A DNA stretch of 64,000 nucleotides from G965267605 sp965267605 (lineage in GTDB: Bacteria > Bacteroidota > Bacteroidia > Flavobacteriales_E > Vicingaceae). The notes below the pieces were generated by a model. That model did not search any database. It was not told the origin of the DNA and was given only the letters and a program-made list of their open reading frames with translations. Location of the stretch: contig OZ254088.1 in the NCBI GenBank assembly GCA_965267605.1, positions 3,604,883 through 3,668,882 on the forward strand, read 5' to 3'. Shown in pieces: positions 42,908 to 51,934 of this stretch (positions within the stretch are counted from its first letter, which is position 1; each line of letters starts with the position of its first letter). The position numbers and the translations under genes were made by a program.

Positions 42908-43995
42908 GAAGTGCTTTCCTCCCTGCCCGTTCCGAAGGCGGGTTTCGGGTGTTCATTCATCACGATGTTCTGTATCCTAATAGATTCCTGATGTACAAGT
43001 GAGATCATTTCACGAATGAACTCTTCGCTTAATCCCTTTTCCGATCCGGAAACGGATCTTGATTCCAGTACCTCTTTCCATCTCTGAAGTTGGAAGATTG
43101 TGATGCCCTCTTCCTTTTTATGTCCAGCGATTTCTGCAACTGTATCCATCCTTTGGGAAAGCAATCGGATCAACTGTTCATCCAGTGAATCGATTTTCGA
43201 TCGTAAAGACTCCATCGCTTGCGCAACCAGCGGGTTTTCAATGGTCTGACTTCTGAATACCAAGGCTACTAATAGCTCATGGAATCGTTCTGGAGTTATC
43301 TGTTGTGCCGCATCGCTTAACGCATTTTGGGGATCCGGGTGTACTTCGATCATCAAGCCGTCCATATCCATGTCTATGGCCTTCTGACTTATCGTTTCTA
43401 CCAACGCACGATTCCCTCCAATATGACTTGGATCACAGATCACAGGTATCTCAGGAAAGGTAGTTTTGAATTTCACCACAAAGTTCCATCTCGGAGGATT
43501 TCTGTAGGGAGATTCCGAGGCACTGGCGAATCCTCTATGGATGCCCGTAATATCCTCGATGCCGGCATTCCTCAACCGCTCAATTGCACCTATCCACAGC
43601 TGCATGTCCGGATTAATGGGGTTCTTTACGAAGACCGGAATGTTCACTCCTTTCAGCGCATCCGCAAGTTCCTGTACGGAGAAGGGATTGGCTGTAGTTC
43701 TTGCCCCAATCCATAGCGCGTCAATATCAGCTTTTAACGCTGCTTCAACGTGCTCTGAATTTGCCACTTCGGTCAATGCCTTGATTCCCGCAGATTCAGT
43801 GGCAGACTTGAAGATTCCCAAAGCGTCTTTCCCTAGCCCCTCAAAGGAACCCGGGCGTGTTCTTGGCTTCCAAATACCGCCACGCATATAGGACAATCCC
43901 ACGGGTGCTAATGATTGTGCAACCGCGTTGATCTGCTCTTCCGATTCAACACTGCAGGGCCCTGCGATCCATATGAATTCTTCCCTCTTGCTCAC
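42904..43995 (-). CDS. DAHP synthase fused to chorismate mutase
   Basis: Bifunctional aromatic amino-acid enzyme of 363 residues. Residues 1-255: type I-beta DAHP synthase (WIAGPCSVES, MRGGIWKPRTRPGSFEGLG, VICDPSHIGG, the last two metal/PEP sites). Residues about 262-350: AroQ-type chorismate mutase helix bundle (LRSKIDSLDEQLIRLLSQR). The order DAHPS then mutase is the arrangement I associate with Bacteroidota and implies allosteric control by prephenate or by the mutase domain. Start at 43995; a palindromic repeat lies between it and divergent cysH. Confidence 0.92.
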   Translation of the reverse strand: MSKREEFIWIAGPCSVESEEQINAVAQSLAPVGLSYMRGGIWKPRTRPGSFEGLGKDALGIFKSATESAGIKALTEVANSEHVEAALKADIDALWIGARTTANPFSVQELADALKGVNIPVFVKNPINPDMQLWIGAIERLRNAGIEDITGIHRGFASASESPYRNPPRWNFVVKFKTTFPEIPVICDPSHIGGNRALVETISQKAIDMDMDGLMIEVHPDPQNALSDAAQQITPERFHELLVALVFRSQTIENPLVAQAMESLRSKIDSLDEQLIRLLSQRMDTVAEIAGHKKEEGITIFQLQRWKEVLESRSVSGSEKGLSEEFIREMISLVHQESIRIQNIVMNEHPKPAFGTGREESTS

Positions 43996-44070
43996 CTCTA
44001 GACAAATATAGAGTGGAAAGGGGAAAGAGCATTACGGATAATGGCAAAAGAACCGTTTTTGCTTGTGTAG

Positions 44071-44160
44071 AAGAGTATTGAGTAGTTAGTACGCCTTCGG
44101 CTCATAGTATTTAGTCGGAGATCATCCAGCTAAATACTCAATACTAACTACTTAATACTT
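44071..44160. repeat. Dispersed palindromic repeat, copy B
   Basis: 44071-44102 repeats 23815-23846 of copy A with one mismatch. A right arm at 44144-44160 pairs with the left arm (17 bases, two mismatches). The inner loop differs from copy A. Here it sits in the divergent gap between aroG-CM and cysH, so it cannot be a shared terminator. Confidence 0.68.
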
Positions 44161-44209
44161 GTCCTTGCTTTTCTTCATTCAGCTTTCATCTTATAACTTT
44201 ACCGGCTTA

Positions 44210-44869
44210 ATGAAAGACACTAACCACATACGTGAGCAAATCGCTGCGTTTAAAGGGGAAGGTAAATCTATGTTTGCCACTTCCTCGTTTCAGACGCACA
44301 GCATTCCCATGTTGCATCTGATTAGTGAGATCGATAACTCCATTCCGATCTACTTTATGAATACAGGGTTTCTGTTTCCAGAAACGATGGAGTTCAAGGA
44401 TGTGCTGGCCAGAATCCTGGGTTTGAACATCATCGGATTAACGTCTGAGGTACCAAAGCTGCAGCAGAAAGATGCGCTTGGGCAGTTCCATTTTACGTCT
44501 GATCCTGATTATTGCTGTGCCATCAATAAGACGCAGCCGCTGGAGCCTATCCTTGCTTCCAATGATGTTTGGATCAATGGAATTCGTGCCGACCAAAGCA
44601 AGACAAGGGCAGCAATGAAGGTGATCCAACCTGCACCGCACGGTACGGTTCGCTATCATCCCATGTTAGATTGGACCAGCAAGGATATTTACGAGTACCG
44701 TGATGCATTCAAACTACCCGAGCATCCGCTTGAGGCCAGTGGGTATTTGAGCATAGGTTGTGAACCATGTACCCGGAAGTTTCTCGATACGCAGGACGAA
44801 CGGACGGCAAGGTGGTTTGGCATGAATAAAACAGAATGTGGTCTACACACCGATTTAGTAGAGAAATAG
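44210..44869 (+). CDS. cysH: Adenylylsulfate/PAPS reductase, Fe-S type
   Basis: Thioredoxin-dependent reductase giving sulfite from APS or PAPS. 219 residues, ATG at 44210. Four cluster cysteines C102-C103 and C184-x-x-C187 (DYCCAINK, IGCEPCTRK) mark the [4Fe-4S] APS-type enzyme; the catalytic cysteine is C210 in TECGLH. No sulfate-activating genes (cysD, cysN, sat) are in the window. It is followed after one base by the epimerase gene. Confidence 0.88.
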   Translation: MKDTNHIREQIAAFKGEGKSMFATSSFQTHSIPMLHLISEIDNSIPIYFMNTGFLFPETMEFKDVLARILGLNIIGLTSEVPKLQQKDALGQFHFTSDPDYCCAINKTQPLEPILASNDVWINGIRADQSKTRAAMKVIQPAPHGTVRYHPMLDWTSKDIYEYRDAFKLPEHPLEASGYLSIGCEPCTRKFLDTQDERTARWFGMNKTECGLHTDLVEK

Positions 44870-44870
44870 C

Positions 44871-45788
44871 ATGAAAGTACTGATTACCGGAGGTGCCGGG
44901 TATATTGGAAATGAGTTAACCTATAAGCTTTCGGCCGCGGAGGGTATCGATGAGATCATCGTATACGATAACTTGTATAAAGGGAACTACAACTTGTTCA
45001 CAGGTTTGCGTAAACTACCCAACCCCAATGTGACCTTCATTCAGGGTGATGTGTTGGATAGCCGGGCCTTAAAGAAGGCGCTGAGTGGTGTTGATGTTGT
45101 GTTCCATTTGGCAGCTAATGTATCAACCCCTTTTGCAGATCAGAACCCGCATTACTTTGAGCAGGTAAATCACTGGGGTACTGCAGAGGTAACTTACGCC
45201 CTGGAGGAGTCAGATGTTAAGAAGTGGGTATACCTTTCTTCTGCTTCGGTGTATGGGGCGGGTAAGGATGTTTCTACGATTGATACTCCGGTGAATCCGA
45301 GAACGTATTACGGAGCGTCTAAAATGCGAGGTGAGGAGCACGCCTGGCGCATGAGAAATAAGATCCCCACGTATGTGGTGCGTTGTGGTAATGTTTACGG
45401 CTACAGTAAGAACATGCGCTTTGATGCTGTGATCAACAAATTTCTGTTTGAGGCACACTTTTTAAAGAGGATCCAGATCCATGGAAAGGGAGATCAGTAC
45501 AGATCGTTCATCTATATGAATCGTGTCACAGACTTTCTTCATAAACTCACCATAGGTGATTATGAGTCAGGTTTCTTCAACTTGGTAGATAATCAGTGGG
45601 AAGTCAACGAGGTTGTAGACAGCATTAAAGAAATGTACCCTCAAACAGAGATGATATTCATTAATCATCACTTGAAGATGCGGAATCTCAAGATCGAGGC
45701 CGATGAGGTAACCAAATCCATTCTGGGGGAAAATCCTTTGTCGTTGACTGAGGAACTGGAAGAGTTTAGGAAGATGTTCACCTTCTGA
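44871..45788 (+). CDS. NAD-dependent sugar epimerase/dehydratase
   Basis: Extended short-chain dehydrogenase of 305 residues, likely acting on a nucleotide sugar. Rossmann start MKVLITGGAGYIGNELTYKL (GxxGxxG), SSASVYG, and the catalytic YxxxK in RTYYGASKMRGEE (about 144-148). Substrate not determinable. It begins one base after the cysH stop, so both are probably co-transcribed. Confidence 0.88.
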   Translation: MKVLITGGAGYIGNELTYKLSAAEGIDEIIVYDNLYKGNYNLFTGLRKLPNPNVTFIQGDVLDSRALKKALSGVDVVFHLAANVSTPFADQNPHYFEQVNHWGTAEVTYALEESDVKKWVYLSSASVYGAGKDVSTIDTPVNPRTYYGASKMRGEEHAWRMRNKIPTYVVRCGNVYGYSKNMRFDAVINKFLFEAHFLKRIQIHGKGDQYRSFIYMNRVTDFLHKLTIGDYESGFFNLVDNQWEVNEVVDSIKEMYPQTEMIFINHHLKMRNLKIEADEVTKSILGENPLSLTEELEEFRKMFTF

Positions 45789-45892
45789 TAGTTACGATAA
45801 ATTTTTTCCGGCAATAGTTTGTGAAATTTGGCGTTTTAGCCATCTAAATAGAAAGAGGTAAACTCTTTTAGCTACACTACGTACAACTACGC

Positions 45893-46507
45893 ATGCGCCT
45901 GACCTTGATCCTAACACTGGTGTTTCTTGTGCCTGTAGAGCACGAAGACGAAACTGTAGACATGGCCAAACTCAGTCAGAGTGTGGTAATGGAGCAGGTG
46001 GTGAACCAGTTGCCATCGGATGATTATTGGGTCAAACTAACCAACAAGAAGCTTCAATTCCTACCACGTATCATCTCCCCATGGAATTTAGCAGGTATCA
46101 TGGAGCATTCTGAACCCGTAGATACACTAGACTGGTCGAAATGTGACTTTCCGGTATTGGCATTGGTGAAGCTCAAAGACGGGAAGACGCAGCGGCTTGT
46201 TGTTAACCCTTACAATTATTCATTTGCCATTCTGAAGGGCAGTAAGCCCATCGAAAAGTGTCAGCAGTTTGCAATGACACCCAAACAAAGAAAGGAGCTT
46301 CGGATATATAGAAACTGGTTCAGTTTTGGTGATAGTAAAGGATTTAAAGTTGTTCGTTACCAGAATACCAGGCTAAGAAAGGTGGGGTTCTTTGGAGAGA
46401 ACAATAAGATGGAGAATGTACTTGTGCGCAGGTACAATGCGAAGGGTAAGTATGTAACCTCAGAATACTACCACCACAACGATTTGGTGAGGAAAGTATC
46501 CCGTTAA
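45893..46507 (+). CDS. Exported protein of unknown function
   Basis: 204 residues with a short signal-like start (MRLTLILTLVFLVPVE). The middle contains a DTLDWSKCDFPVLALVKL stretch and a basic C-terminal third with aromatic residues (KVGFFGENNKMENVLVRRYN). No named family recognised. It stands alone on the + strand between the epimerase and a small barrel protein, with ~100 bases upstream. Confidence 0.55.
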   Translation: MRLTLILTLVFLVPVEHEDETVDMAKLSQSVVMEQVVNQLPSDDYWVKLTNKKLQFLPRIISPWNLAGIMEHSEPVDTLDWSKCDFPVLALVKLKDGKTQRLVVNPYNYSFAILKGSKPIEKCQQFAMTPKQRKELRIYRNWFSFGDSKGFKVVRYQNTRLRKVGFFGENNKMENVLVRRYNAKGKYVTSEYYHHNDLVRKVSR

Positions 46508-46591
46508 TATTCTGTTAATGGATTGATAGTGTGATGCCTTGGCACGGTTTTCGTTTATTGTCATGCAACTCTAATCAAAACCTATTACGCT

Positions 46592-47110
46592 ATGAAAAGA
46601 TTATTACTAGCTACTGTAGTTGTGTTGTTATCCGTAAGCGGATCGATGGCGCAAGACAAAACCATGATGCCAGCGGTACATGGTGGAATTATTGGTCCTG
46701 GATGTACCAATTGTGGTCTCTTGGCAGGATTCGGTGCCTCATTTGGATACGCACTTCATGAGAAGATTGCAGCAAGTGTTCAAGCCGACTTTTACTCTGA
46801 AAAAGACCAGGTATTGGGGATAACTGCAACAACCAAAGTTGCTGCTTTTGGTGTGTCGGGTGAATTCTACCCGAAAGAGGCATTCAAAGGCTTCTTTATT
46901 GGCCCTGACGTGTTGTATATCACAACCAACACTGACTTGAATGGGACCCCACTGTTTGAAACGAACGACATCACATTCGGTGGAAAATTGGGTTGGGTGA
47001 TCACCATTGCAGAAACGGTGAAGTTCATCCCTCACTTTGGTTATGGTACATGGTACGATAACTCGAAGGGTAGGGGAACAATGGGATTAAAAGTTGCCGT
47101 AGGGCTATAA
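46592..47110 (+). CDS. Small outer-membrane beta-barrel-like protein
   Basis: 172 residues; signal peptide 1-20 ending SGSMAQ. The mature part alternates hydrophobic and polar residues with glycine turns (LLAGFGASFGYALHEKIAASVQ, KVAAFGVSGEFYP, GGKLGWVITIAETVKFIPHFG) and ends in a strand (MGLKVAVGL), fitting an eight-stranded barrel of the OmpW/OmpA type. Function unknown. Confidence 0.65.
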   Translation: MKRLLLATVVVLLSVSGSMAQDKTMMPAVHGGIIGPGCTNCGLLAGFGASFGYALHEKIAASVQADFYSEKDQVLGITATTKVAAFGVSGEFYPKEAFKGFFIGPDVLYITTNTDLNGTPLFETNDITFGGKLGWVITIAETVKFIPHFGYGTWYDNSKGRGTMGLKVAVGL

Positions 47111-47126
47111 GATGTTTTTGGGGTGC

Positions 47127-47260
47127 GCTATACGCGCACTCCAATTATGCCTGCCCGTCCGGCAGGCGGGCTTCGACAGAGCTCAGCACAGGCTGCTCCC
47201 CGTCCGAACGGGATTCATCCGGGCAGGCAGGAATACGCTATACACGTACTCCTATTACGC
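47127..47260. repeat. Small palindromic element flanked by 24-base duplicates
   Basis: A 78-base segment (47150-47227) is bounded by CCTGCCCG / CGGGCAGG and contains two inner hairpins (47149-47155 with 47161-47167; 47199-47203 with 47208-47212) and CTTCGACAG. It is flanked by imperfect direct repeats 47127-47150 and 47237-47260 (20 of 24 identical). The right copy is the 3' coding end of the SpoIIE phosphatase gene; the left copy also reads I-G-V-R-V-stop on the - strand. Confidence 0.65.
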
Positions 47261-48749
47261 AAACATCATCGATCTGCTCCAATTCTCCGCGCCAGTCCTC
47301 GTAGTGTTCGTCTAGCTTTATTTTTTGATCATCCAAGGCCTGGTCGCTGATCTCAACGAGCAATTGTTTAAGTGCTTTGCTTTTGAATTTCTTCCCTTTA
47401 GGACCACCGAATTGGTCCATGTAACCATCTGAGAAAGTATAGACCATATCACCTTCGCGCAGCTCGAAAGTGTGTGTGGTAAATGGCACTGGATTCATCG
47501 TACTTCCTACAGGCTGCTTATCTGCTTTGATTTCCGTTAGTTCTCCTTTCCGAACAATCCAAACCGGGTTGTTCGCTCCGGCATACCTAAGCGTGTGCCT
47601 CTGAATGGAACAAAGCGCTACATCCATCCCATCATTTACAATTTCATCACTTTCCTCGAAGGTATCAATGACCAGCTCTCGTGATTTGGTGAGTATATCA
47701 CCAGGTTCTGTGAGGCCAAACTCTTGCACACATCTGTCCAGGGCACCGCTACAAACCACTGAGACCATTGCTCCGGGTACGCCATGTCCAGTGCAATCGG
47801 CTGCTGCGTAAAGTACCATATCTCCCCCCGTGTCCCACCCATTGGGTTGAGGCAATCTGTGTACCCAAAAGAAATCTCCAGCCACAATGTCTTTCGGTTT
47901 ATAAAGGATGAAGGAAGCAGGCAAGGCCTCAGCGATCAGTTGTTGGGACGGCAGTATGCCATGTTGGATCCTTTTCGCATAACCGATACTATCTAACAAT
48001 TCTTCCTGTTTTTCCTGGATGATCAGCTTGGATTGAAGGAGATCCGCTTTGGCCTTTCGATCACGCTTTAGTATTGTTCTCAGGCTAACGAACATAACGG
48101 CCGCAATCACGATCAATACCAAAACTGAGATGAGGACATTGTTCAATAATTTGCGCTGAGCCTTTTTCTTGAAATCAGTCAGCGTAACATCGGTCTGTAC
48201 GATAGCTACTACATCTCCATTGGAATTTCTCAGTGGCGTAAAGGCGGATAGCCAGGTATCGTATTCGTCTTCGTAAACAGGAAGGGAGCCACCTTCATAA
48301 TACTTCTCAATCACCTCGTCCGGATACGATTCATAAACATGTCTAAAAAATGGTTTGTCCGCTGAAGTGATCCCACCCATGAATTGTTGGGACTCAGGTT
48401 CCCAAACGGCAGTGTAAAGCTCTGATTCGAGTCCATTGGCAGTTTTGCCGGCCAGCATGATCTCGTGCAACCTTTGATAATCACTGTCCTGATGGTTAGT
48501 CGTGAGGTCTCCCTTCTGAGGGTATTTTTTGTACAGCGCTTCGTGCAGATCTCCATCTAATTGAAGTGCTATTGTTGCGGTGATAGACTTGAGGCGTTCT
48601 TTCACATTTCGCTCCTCATTGGCAATAGAGTTATTGTAGGAGGAAACAATGAAATACCCAGACAAGACAACGATGGCCAGAAACACGGTCACCGAGATCT
48701 GAACATTGACGTTCTTCAGGCTAGATTCTTTATGTGAAGGATCATCCAT
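47238..48749 (-). CDS. Membrane-anchored SpoIIE-type (PP2C) phosphatase
   Basis: 503 residues. Two membrane helices (about 15-35 and 200-220) enclose a periplasmic sensor domain of the Cache type. A coiled-coil linker precedes a SpoIIE/RsbU domain (about 265-500) with metal-binding VAGDFFWV, AAADCTGHGVPGAMVS, and the C-terminal FSDGYMDQFGG and DDVCVIGVRV. Such enzymes dephosphorylate anti-anti-sigma or other proteins in response to outside signals. The stop at 47238-47240 lies at the edge of a small repeat element whose other flank carries a decayed copy of the last codons. Confidence 0.87.
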   Translation of the reverse strand: MDDPSHKESSLKNVNVQISVTVFLAIVVLSGYFIVSSYNNSIANEERNVKERLKSITATIALQLDGDLHEALYKKYPQKGDLTTNHQDSDYQRLHEIMLAGKTANGLESELYTAVWEPESQQFMGGITSADKPFFRHVYESYPDEVIEKYYEGGSLPVYEDEYDTWLSAFTPLRNSNGDVVAIVQTDVTLTDFKKKAQRKLLNNVLISVLVLIVIAAVMFVSLRTILKRDRKAKADLLQSKLIIQEKQEELLDSIGYAKRIQHGILPSQQLIAEALPASFILYKPKDIVAGDFFWVHRLPQPNGWDTGGDMVLYAAADCTGHGVPGAMVSVVCSGALDRCVQEFGLTEPGDILTKSRELVIDTFEESDEIVNDGMDVALCSIQRHTLRYAGANNPVWIVRKGELTEIKADKQPVGSTMNPVPFTTHTFELREGDMVYTFSDGYMDQFGGPKGKKFKSKALKQLLVEISDQALDDQKIKLDEHYEDWRGELEQIDDVCVIGVRV

Positions 48750-48770
48750 TGTATACCTATGCAGGTATTA

Positions 48771-48802
48771 CAAACATCGGGAATTTGCAACGGAGTTGAC
48801 AA
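48771..48802 (-). promoter_or_regulatory. Putative promoter of the SpoIIE phosphatase gene
   Basis: On the - strand, TTG (48802-48800), 21 bases of spacing, then GATGTTTG (48778-48771), one mismatch from TAnnTTTG. It lies 22 bases upstream of the ATG. Confidence 0.35.
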
Positions 48803-48876
48803 TAGTTAGGTTTGGAATGAAATGTTCCGATGCTTCACAGCTTACACACCAATGCAGTCTTTTGGGAAATGGTTCT

Positions 48877-50040
48877 TCAGAAACTTCCCTTCACCCTCAC
48901 ATATACCCCGTTGCCAATATTCTGGAATTTGCCCGTATCCAACCATACGCTTTGACCAAAAACCGCGATCTCCCAGTTATCCGACATGGAGTAAGAATAG
49001 GTGGGCATGAAGAAGGCTGTGTTGACAATCGGAGAGTAGATGGTGGTAATCCCAGCACCAGATAAAGGGGTAAGTGGATAGTTGACGCTGGCGATTATGT
49101 TGTACTTGGTGGGCATCATGTTCTTTGCGGATAGCGGTGTAGTAAACACATTGGTTGCGGTTCCCAATGAACTGTCTAACCCACCTGAATTGAACAATAT
49201 TCCCCCTGTTAGAAATAGTTGGTTCCCGAAAACGTAGTCTGCGGAAATGCTGGCGCTCATCTGACCACTCGTGTCGTTCCAATTCTCTTGGGGTACGAAA
49301 TAGGTGACCTCACCTTTGAAGCCCGCACCCTTAATGTTTCCAGCCCAGCCCACACCCAGCGCATAGTCTGTATTCCACCAGGCACCTAGTACCTGAAAGT
49401 CGTACCCCCATTTGTTGAATTGGTACTTGGCGCCACCAATCCAATCTGACGAATCCTTCCCTGGTTTCACCACCACCTCTGCACTGTTCATTCCCATGAA
49501 CCGTTGGATGCGCAATGCGTCTGAACCCGGTCGCTCTTCGTAATCGAAATCTACGAGTGAGTAGGCATTGAAAAGGTCATTGCTGTTCCAGAATAAATTG
49601 GTTCCCCAGTTCACACGTTGTCTCCCAGCGGTGATGGCCCATTTCTCATTGGTCCACCTAAACCATGCCCGATCAATTTGAGACAGCAGCACTAATGATG
49701 AATCATCTACGATCACGTAGCTCATATCTACAAAGCCAGGGTCTACGTCCAGTACTTTGCCATAACCTCCCGGTACAGATTTTGGCGTAGCACCTAAGAA
49801 CAACCGATTTCGGAATTCGATTCCCAGTTCGGTGTTCTTCTTTGTGGGATACAATCGAAAATTCATCCTGTTGTGTACCAAGTTGTCCAGGACCATGTTT
49901 CTCGGAGTGGAACCGAAACTGGCAATCTGCATGTTTTTGATGTAGCCCTGAAGTGTAATCCACTCTCTTTTAGTAGAATCTTCCTGACTGAAAGCCAGTG
50001 TTGCTACAAGAAACAGTGATATTACGGCAAAGGCCCGCAT
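48877..50040 (-). CDS. Outer-membrane beta-barrel protein of an export operon
   Basis: 387 residues from ATG at 50040, signal peptide ending LAFSQ. The mature protein is a run of amphipathic strands with aromatic girdles (RLYPTKKNTELGIEFRNRLF, WAITAGRQRVNWGTNLFW, FNAYSLVDFDYEERPG) and ends in VYVRVKGSF with a terminal Phe, as in outer-membrane barrels. The layout recalls DUF1302-like barrels encoded beside LolA-like proteins and transporters. It is the last gene of the TetR/LolA-like/ABC unit, start overlapping the ATPase stop by one base. Confidence 0.72.
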   Translation of the reverse strand: MRAFAVISLFLVATLAFSQEDSTKREWITLQGYIKNMQIASFGSTPRNMVLDNLVHNRMNFRLYPTKKNTELGIEFRNRLFLGATPKSVPGGYGKVLDVDPGFVDMSYVIVDDSSLVLLSQIDRAWFRWTNEKWAITAGRQRVNWGTNLFWNSNDLFNAYSLVDFDYEERPGSDALRIQRFMGMNSAEVVVKPGKDSSDWIGGAKYQFNKWGYDFQVLGAWWNTDYALGVGWAGNIKGAGFKGEVTYFVPQENWNDTSGQMSASISADYVFGNQLFLTGGILFNSGGLDSSLGTATNVFTTPLSAKNMMPTKYNIIASVNYPLTPLSGAGITTIYSPIVNTAFFMPTYSYSMSDNWEIAVFGQSVWLDTGKFQNIGNGVYVRVKGSF

Positions 50041-50726
50041 CACTTTCTGATGTCAGAAACGATTTGTCCGTCTTCCAGGGTGATTACTCTTCTGGCTCGA
50101 TCAATTACCCTTTGATCGTGGGTAGAGAAAACGAAGGTGATACCCTCCTCGCTGTTAAGTCTTGCCATGATATCGAGCAAGTTGGATGCTGACTTCCCAT
50201 CGAGATTGGCGGTAGGTTCATCGGCAAGAACAAAATCCGGTTTTGAAGCCAACGCTCTGGCCACAGCAACACGTTGTTGTTGCCCACCACTAAGCTGTCC
50301 GGGCCGGCTATTTTTCTTGTCACCCAACCCCACTTCTTCCAACAGACCATTAACGCGCTCCTGCATCGCTTGTTTGTCAGCCTTTTGCATCAGCATGATG
50401 AACTCAACATTTTCTTTGGCGGTTAATACCGGGATGAGGTTGTAACTCTGGAACACAAAACCTATGTGATTCAATCGGAAATTGATCAGCTCATTGTCCG
50501 ACATTTTGTTCAGCGCATTTTGATTCACCTCCACATCACCGGAGGTAGGTCGATCTAACCCACCAATGATGTTCAATAATGTTGTTTTTCCCGATCCGGA
50601 AGGTCCAACAATGGCCGTGAACTCATCGTCTTCGATCACAAGGTCAACCTCGTTGAGCGCGTACACGGGTACAGCGCCCTCATAAACCTTGCTTAGTTTC
50701 TTGGTTTCAATTACTGTGTTGCTCAT
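50040..50726 (-). CDS. ABC transporter ATPase (LolD/MacB type)
   Basis: 228 residues. Walker A GPSGSGKTT (about 40-48), Q-loop FVFQSYNLIP, signature LSGGQQQRVAVARAL, Walker B FVLADEPTANLD and switch His in FSTHD. Closest in pattern to LolD/MacB-type ATPases that drive FtsX-like permeases without transporting substrate across the inner membrane. Overlaps the permease gene by four bases. Confidence 0.92.
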   Translation of the reverse strand: MSNTVIETKKLSKVYEGAVPVYALNEVDLVIEDDEFTAIVGPSGSGKTTLLNIIGGLDRPTSGDVEVNQNALNKMSDNELINFRLNHIGFVFQSYNLIPVLTAKENVEFIMLMQKADKQAMQERVNGLLEEVGLGDKKNSRPGQLSGGQQQRVAVARALASKPDFVLADEPTANLDGKSASNLLDIMARLNSEEGITFVFSTHDQRVIDRARRVITLEDGQIVSDIRK

Positions 50727-51934
50727 ATCTTTCGAATTGCTTCAACAGGTTTTAGCTTCAATGCCTTTCTTGCTGGGTAGATAGCCGCTAGAATAGCCAT
50801 GATTACAACCATTATAGTTACCGAAACATATTCTTGTGTTGGTAATTGTGGGTAAATGATATTCGAGAATCCCATGTCTCCATACGCGGCATCTCCCAGG
50901 TTGATTCCGTTCTCACCGAAGTACGAAATGGAAAGTTTGGAGATCAACAAACCAATGGGCCCACCGATCAGGGTAAGCATCACCGTCTCAATCATAATCA
51001 TACTAAACACCCTGCCCTTTCCCATGCCAATGGCCATTAGCATACCTATCTCTCTTACACGTTCCAGCACCGCCATTAACATTGTGTTTACAATACTGAA
51101 CAATAGCGCCAGCAGGATAATTCCAACAATAAAAACTGTGTACATGCCAATGGCCTCAACCATGTATCGGAAACCTACTTGTAGATCTAACCAGGGCAAC
51201 ACTTCAACATCGGGATACTTGTCACTGAATTCCTTGGCAAAAGGTTCGGCCAGGTCATGGTTTGAAAGCAGTACGGCAATTTCATGAACGTTATTACCTA
51301 ACCCAGCAAGTCTTTGAAAGTCCGCCTTTCGGATGAAGATGTTTGCCTCATCATACATTGGATTTGCGCTTTCATAAATCCCAACCACTTTAAAGGCCGT
51401 TGGCACGATCTCCCCATTTACATCCTGAAAAGTGAGGATGATTTTCGAACGGAGTTTGACCTTGTATTTCTCCGCAATCTTTCTGCTGATTAGAACGGGG
51501 TTACGCTTCACACCCTTGAAGTACTCACCTTCTACTAACCTGTCATTAAGTCTCGTGAGCTTAGCTTCCTGTTCTGGATCAATTCCAACAGCGCGTGCTC
51601 CACCGTTGTAGTTGGCTGATCCGATCATAACTGTTCCTATTGTCCTTGAAGTGGCAGCCAGCACCTCATTTCTACCGCCCAGCTCTTCCATAATTTTTGC
51701 TGAGTGGGGTACGGTCAAACCTACTGTATTCTCATCCAGAAACCCTGGAGCATGGAATTGCAGGTGTGAGATTTCGGATTCAATCACCTGATCAATCTTG
51801 TCACTCATCATTCCGTTAACGAATGCGGAAGCGAAAATACCGGCCCACAAGCCCAGTGCCATGGCCGTTATCACAACCCCACTTCTAACCTTGTTTCTCC
51901 ATATGTTCCGCCAGGCGACTTTAACTAACATCAA
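50723..51934 (-). CDS. FtsX-like ABC permease (LolC/E type)
   Basis: 403 residues with the LolC/LolE/MacB layout: first membrane segment at about 15-38 (WRNIWRNKVRSGVVITAMALG), a ~210-residue periplasmic domain, then three C-terminal membrane segments with the FtsX motif (ALLFSIVNTMLMAVLERVRE, LMAIGMGKG). One of two paralogous permeases in tandem, likely a heterodimer like LolCE. Overlaps both neighbours by four bases. Confidence 0.9.
   Translation of the reverse strand: MMLVKVAWRNIWRNKVRSGVVITAMALGLWAGIFASAFVNGMMSDKIDQVIESEISHLQFHAPGFLDENTVGLTVPHSAKIMEELGGRNEVLAATSRTIGTVMIGSANYNGGARAVGIDPEQEAKLTRLNDRLVEGEYFKGVKRNPVLISRKIAEKYKVKLRSKIILTFQDVNGEIVPTAFKVVGIYESANPMYDEANIFIRKADFQRLAGLGNNVHEIAVLLSNHDLAEPFAKEFSDKYPDVEVLPWLDLQVGFRYMVEAIGMYTVFIVGIILLALLFSIVNTMLMAVLERVREIGMLMAIGMGKGRVFSMIMIETVMLTLIGGPIGLLISKLSISYFGENGINLGDAAYGDMGFSNIIYPQLPTQEYVSVTIMVVIMAILAAIYPARKALKLKPVEAIRKI

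Noticed and set aside
45852..45868. AAAGAG-GTAAA-CTCTTT hairpin as terminator of the epimerase gene
   Set aside because: Stem is six AT-rich pairs without a proper T-run; too weak to call.
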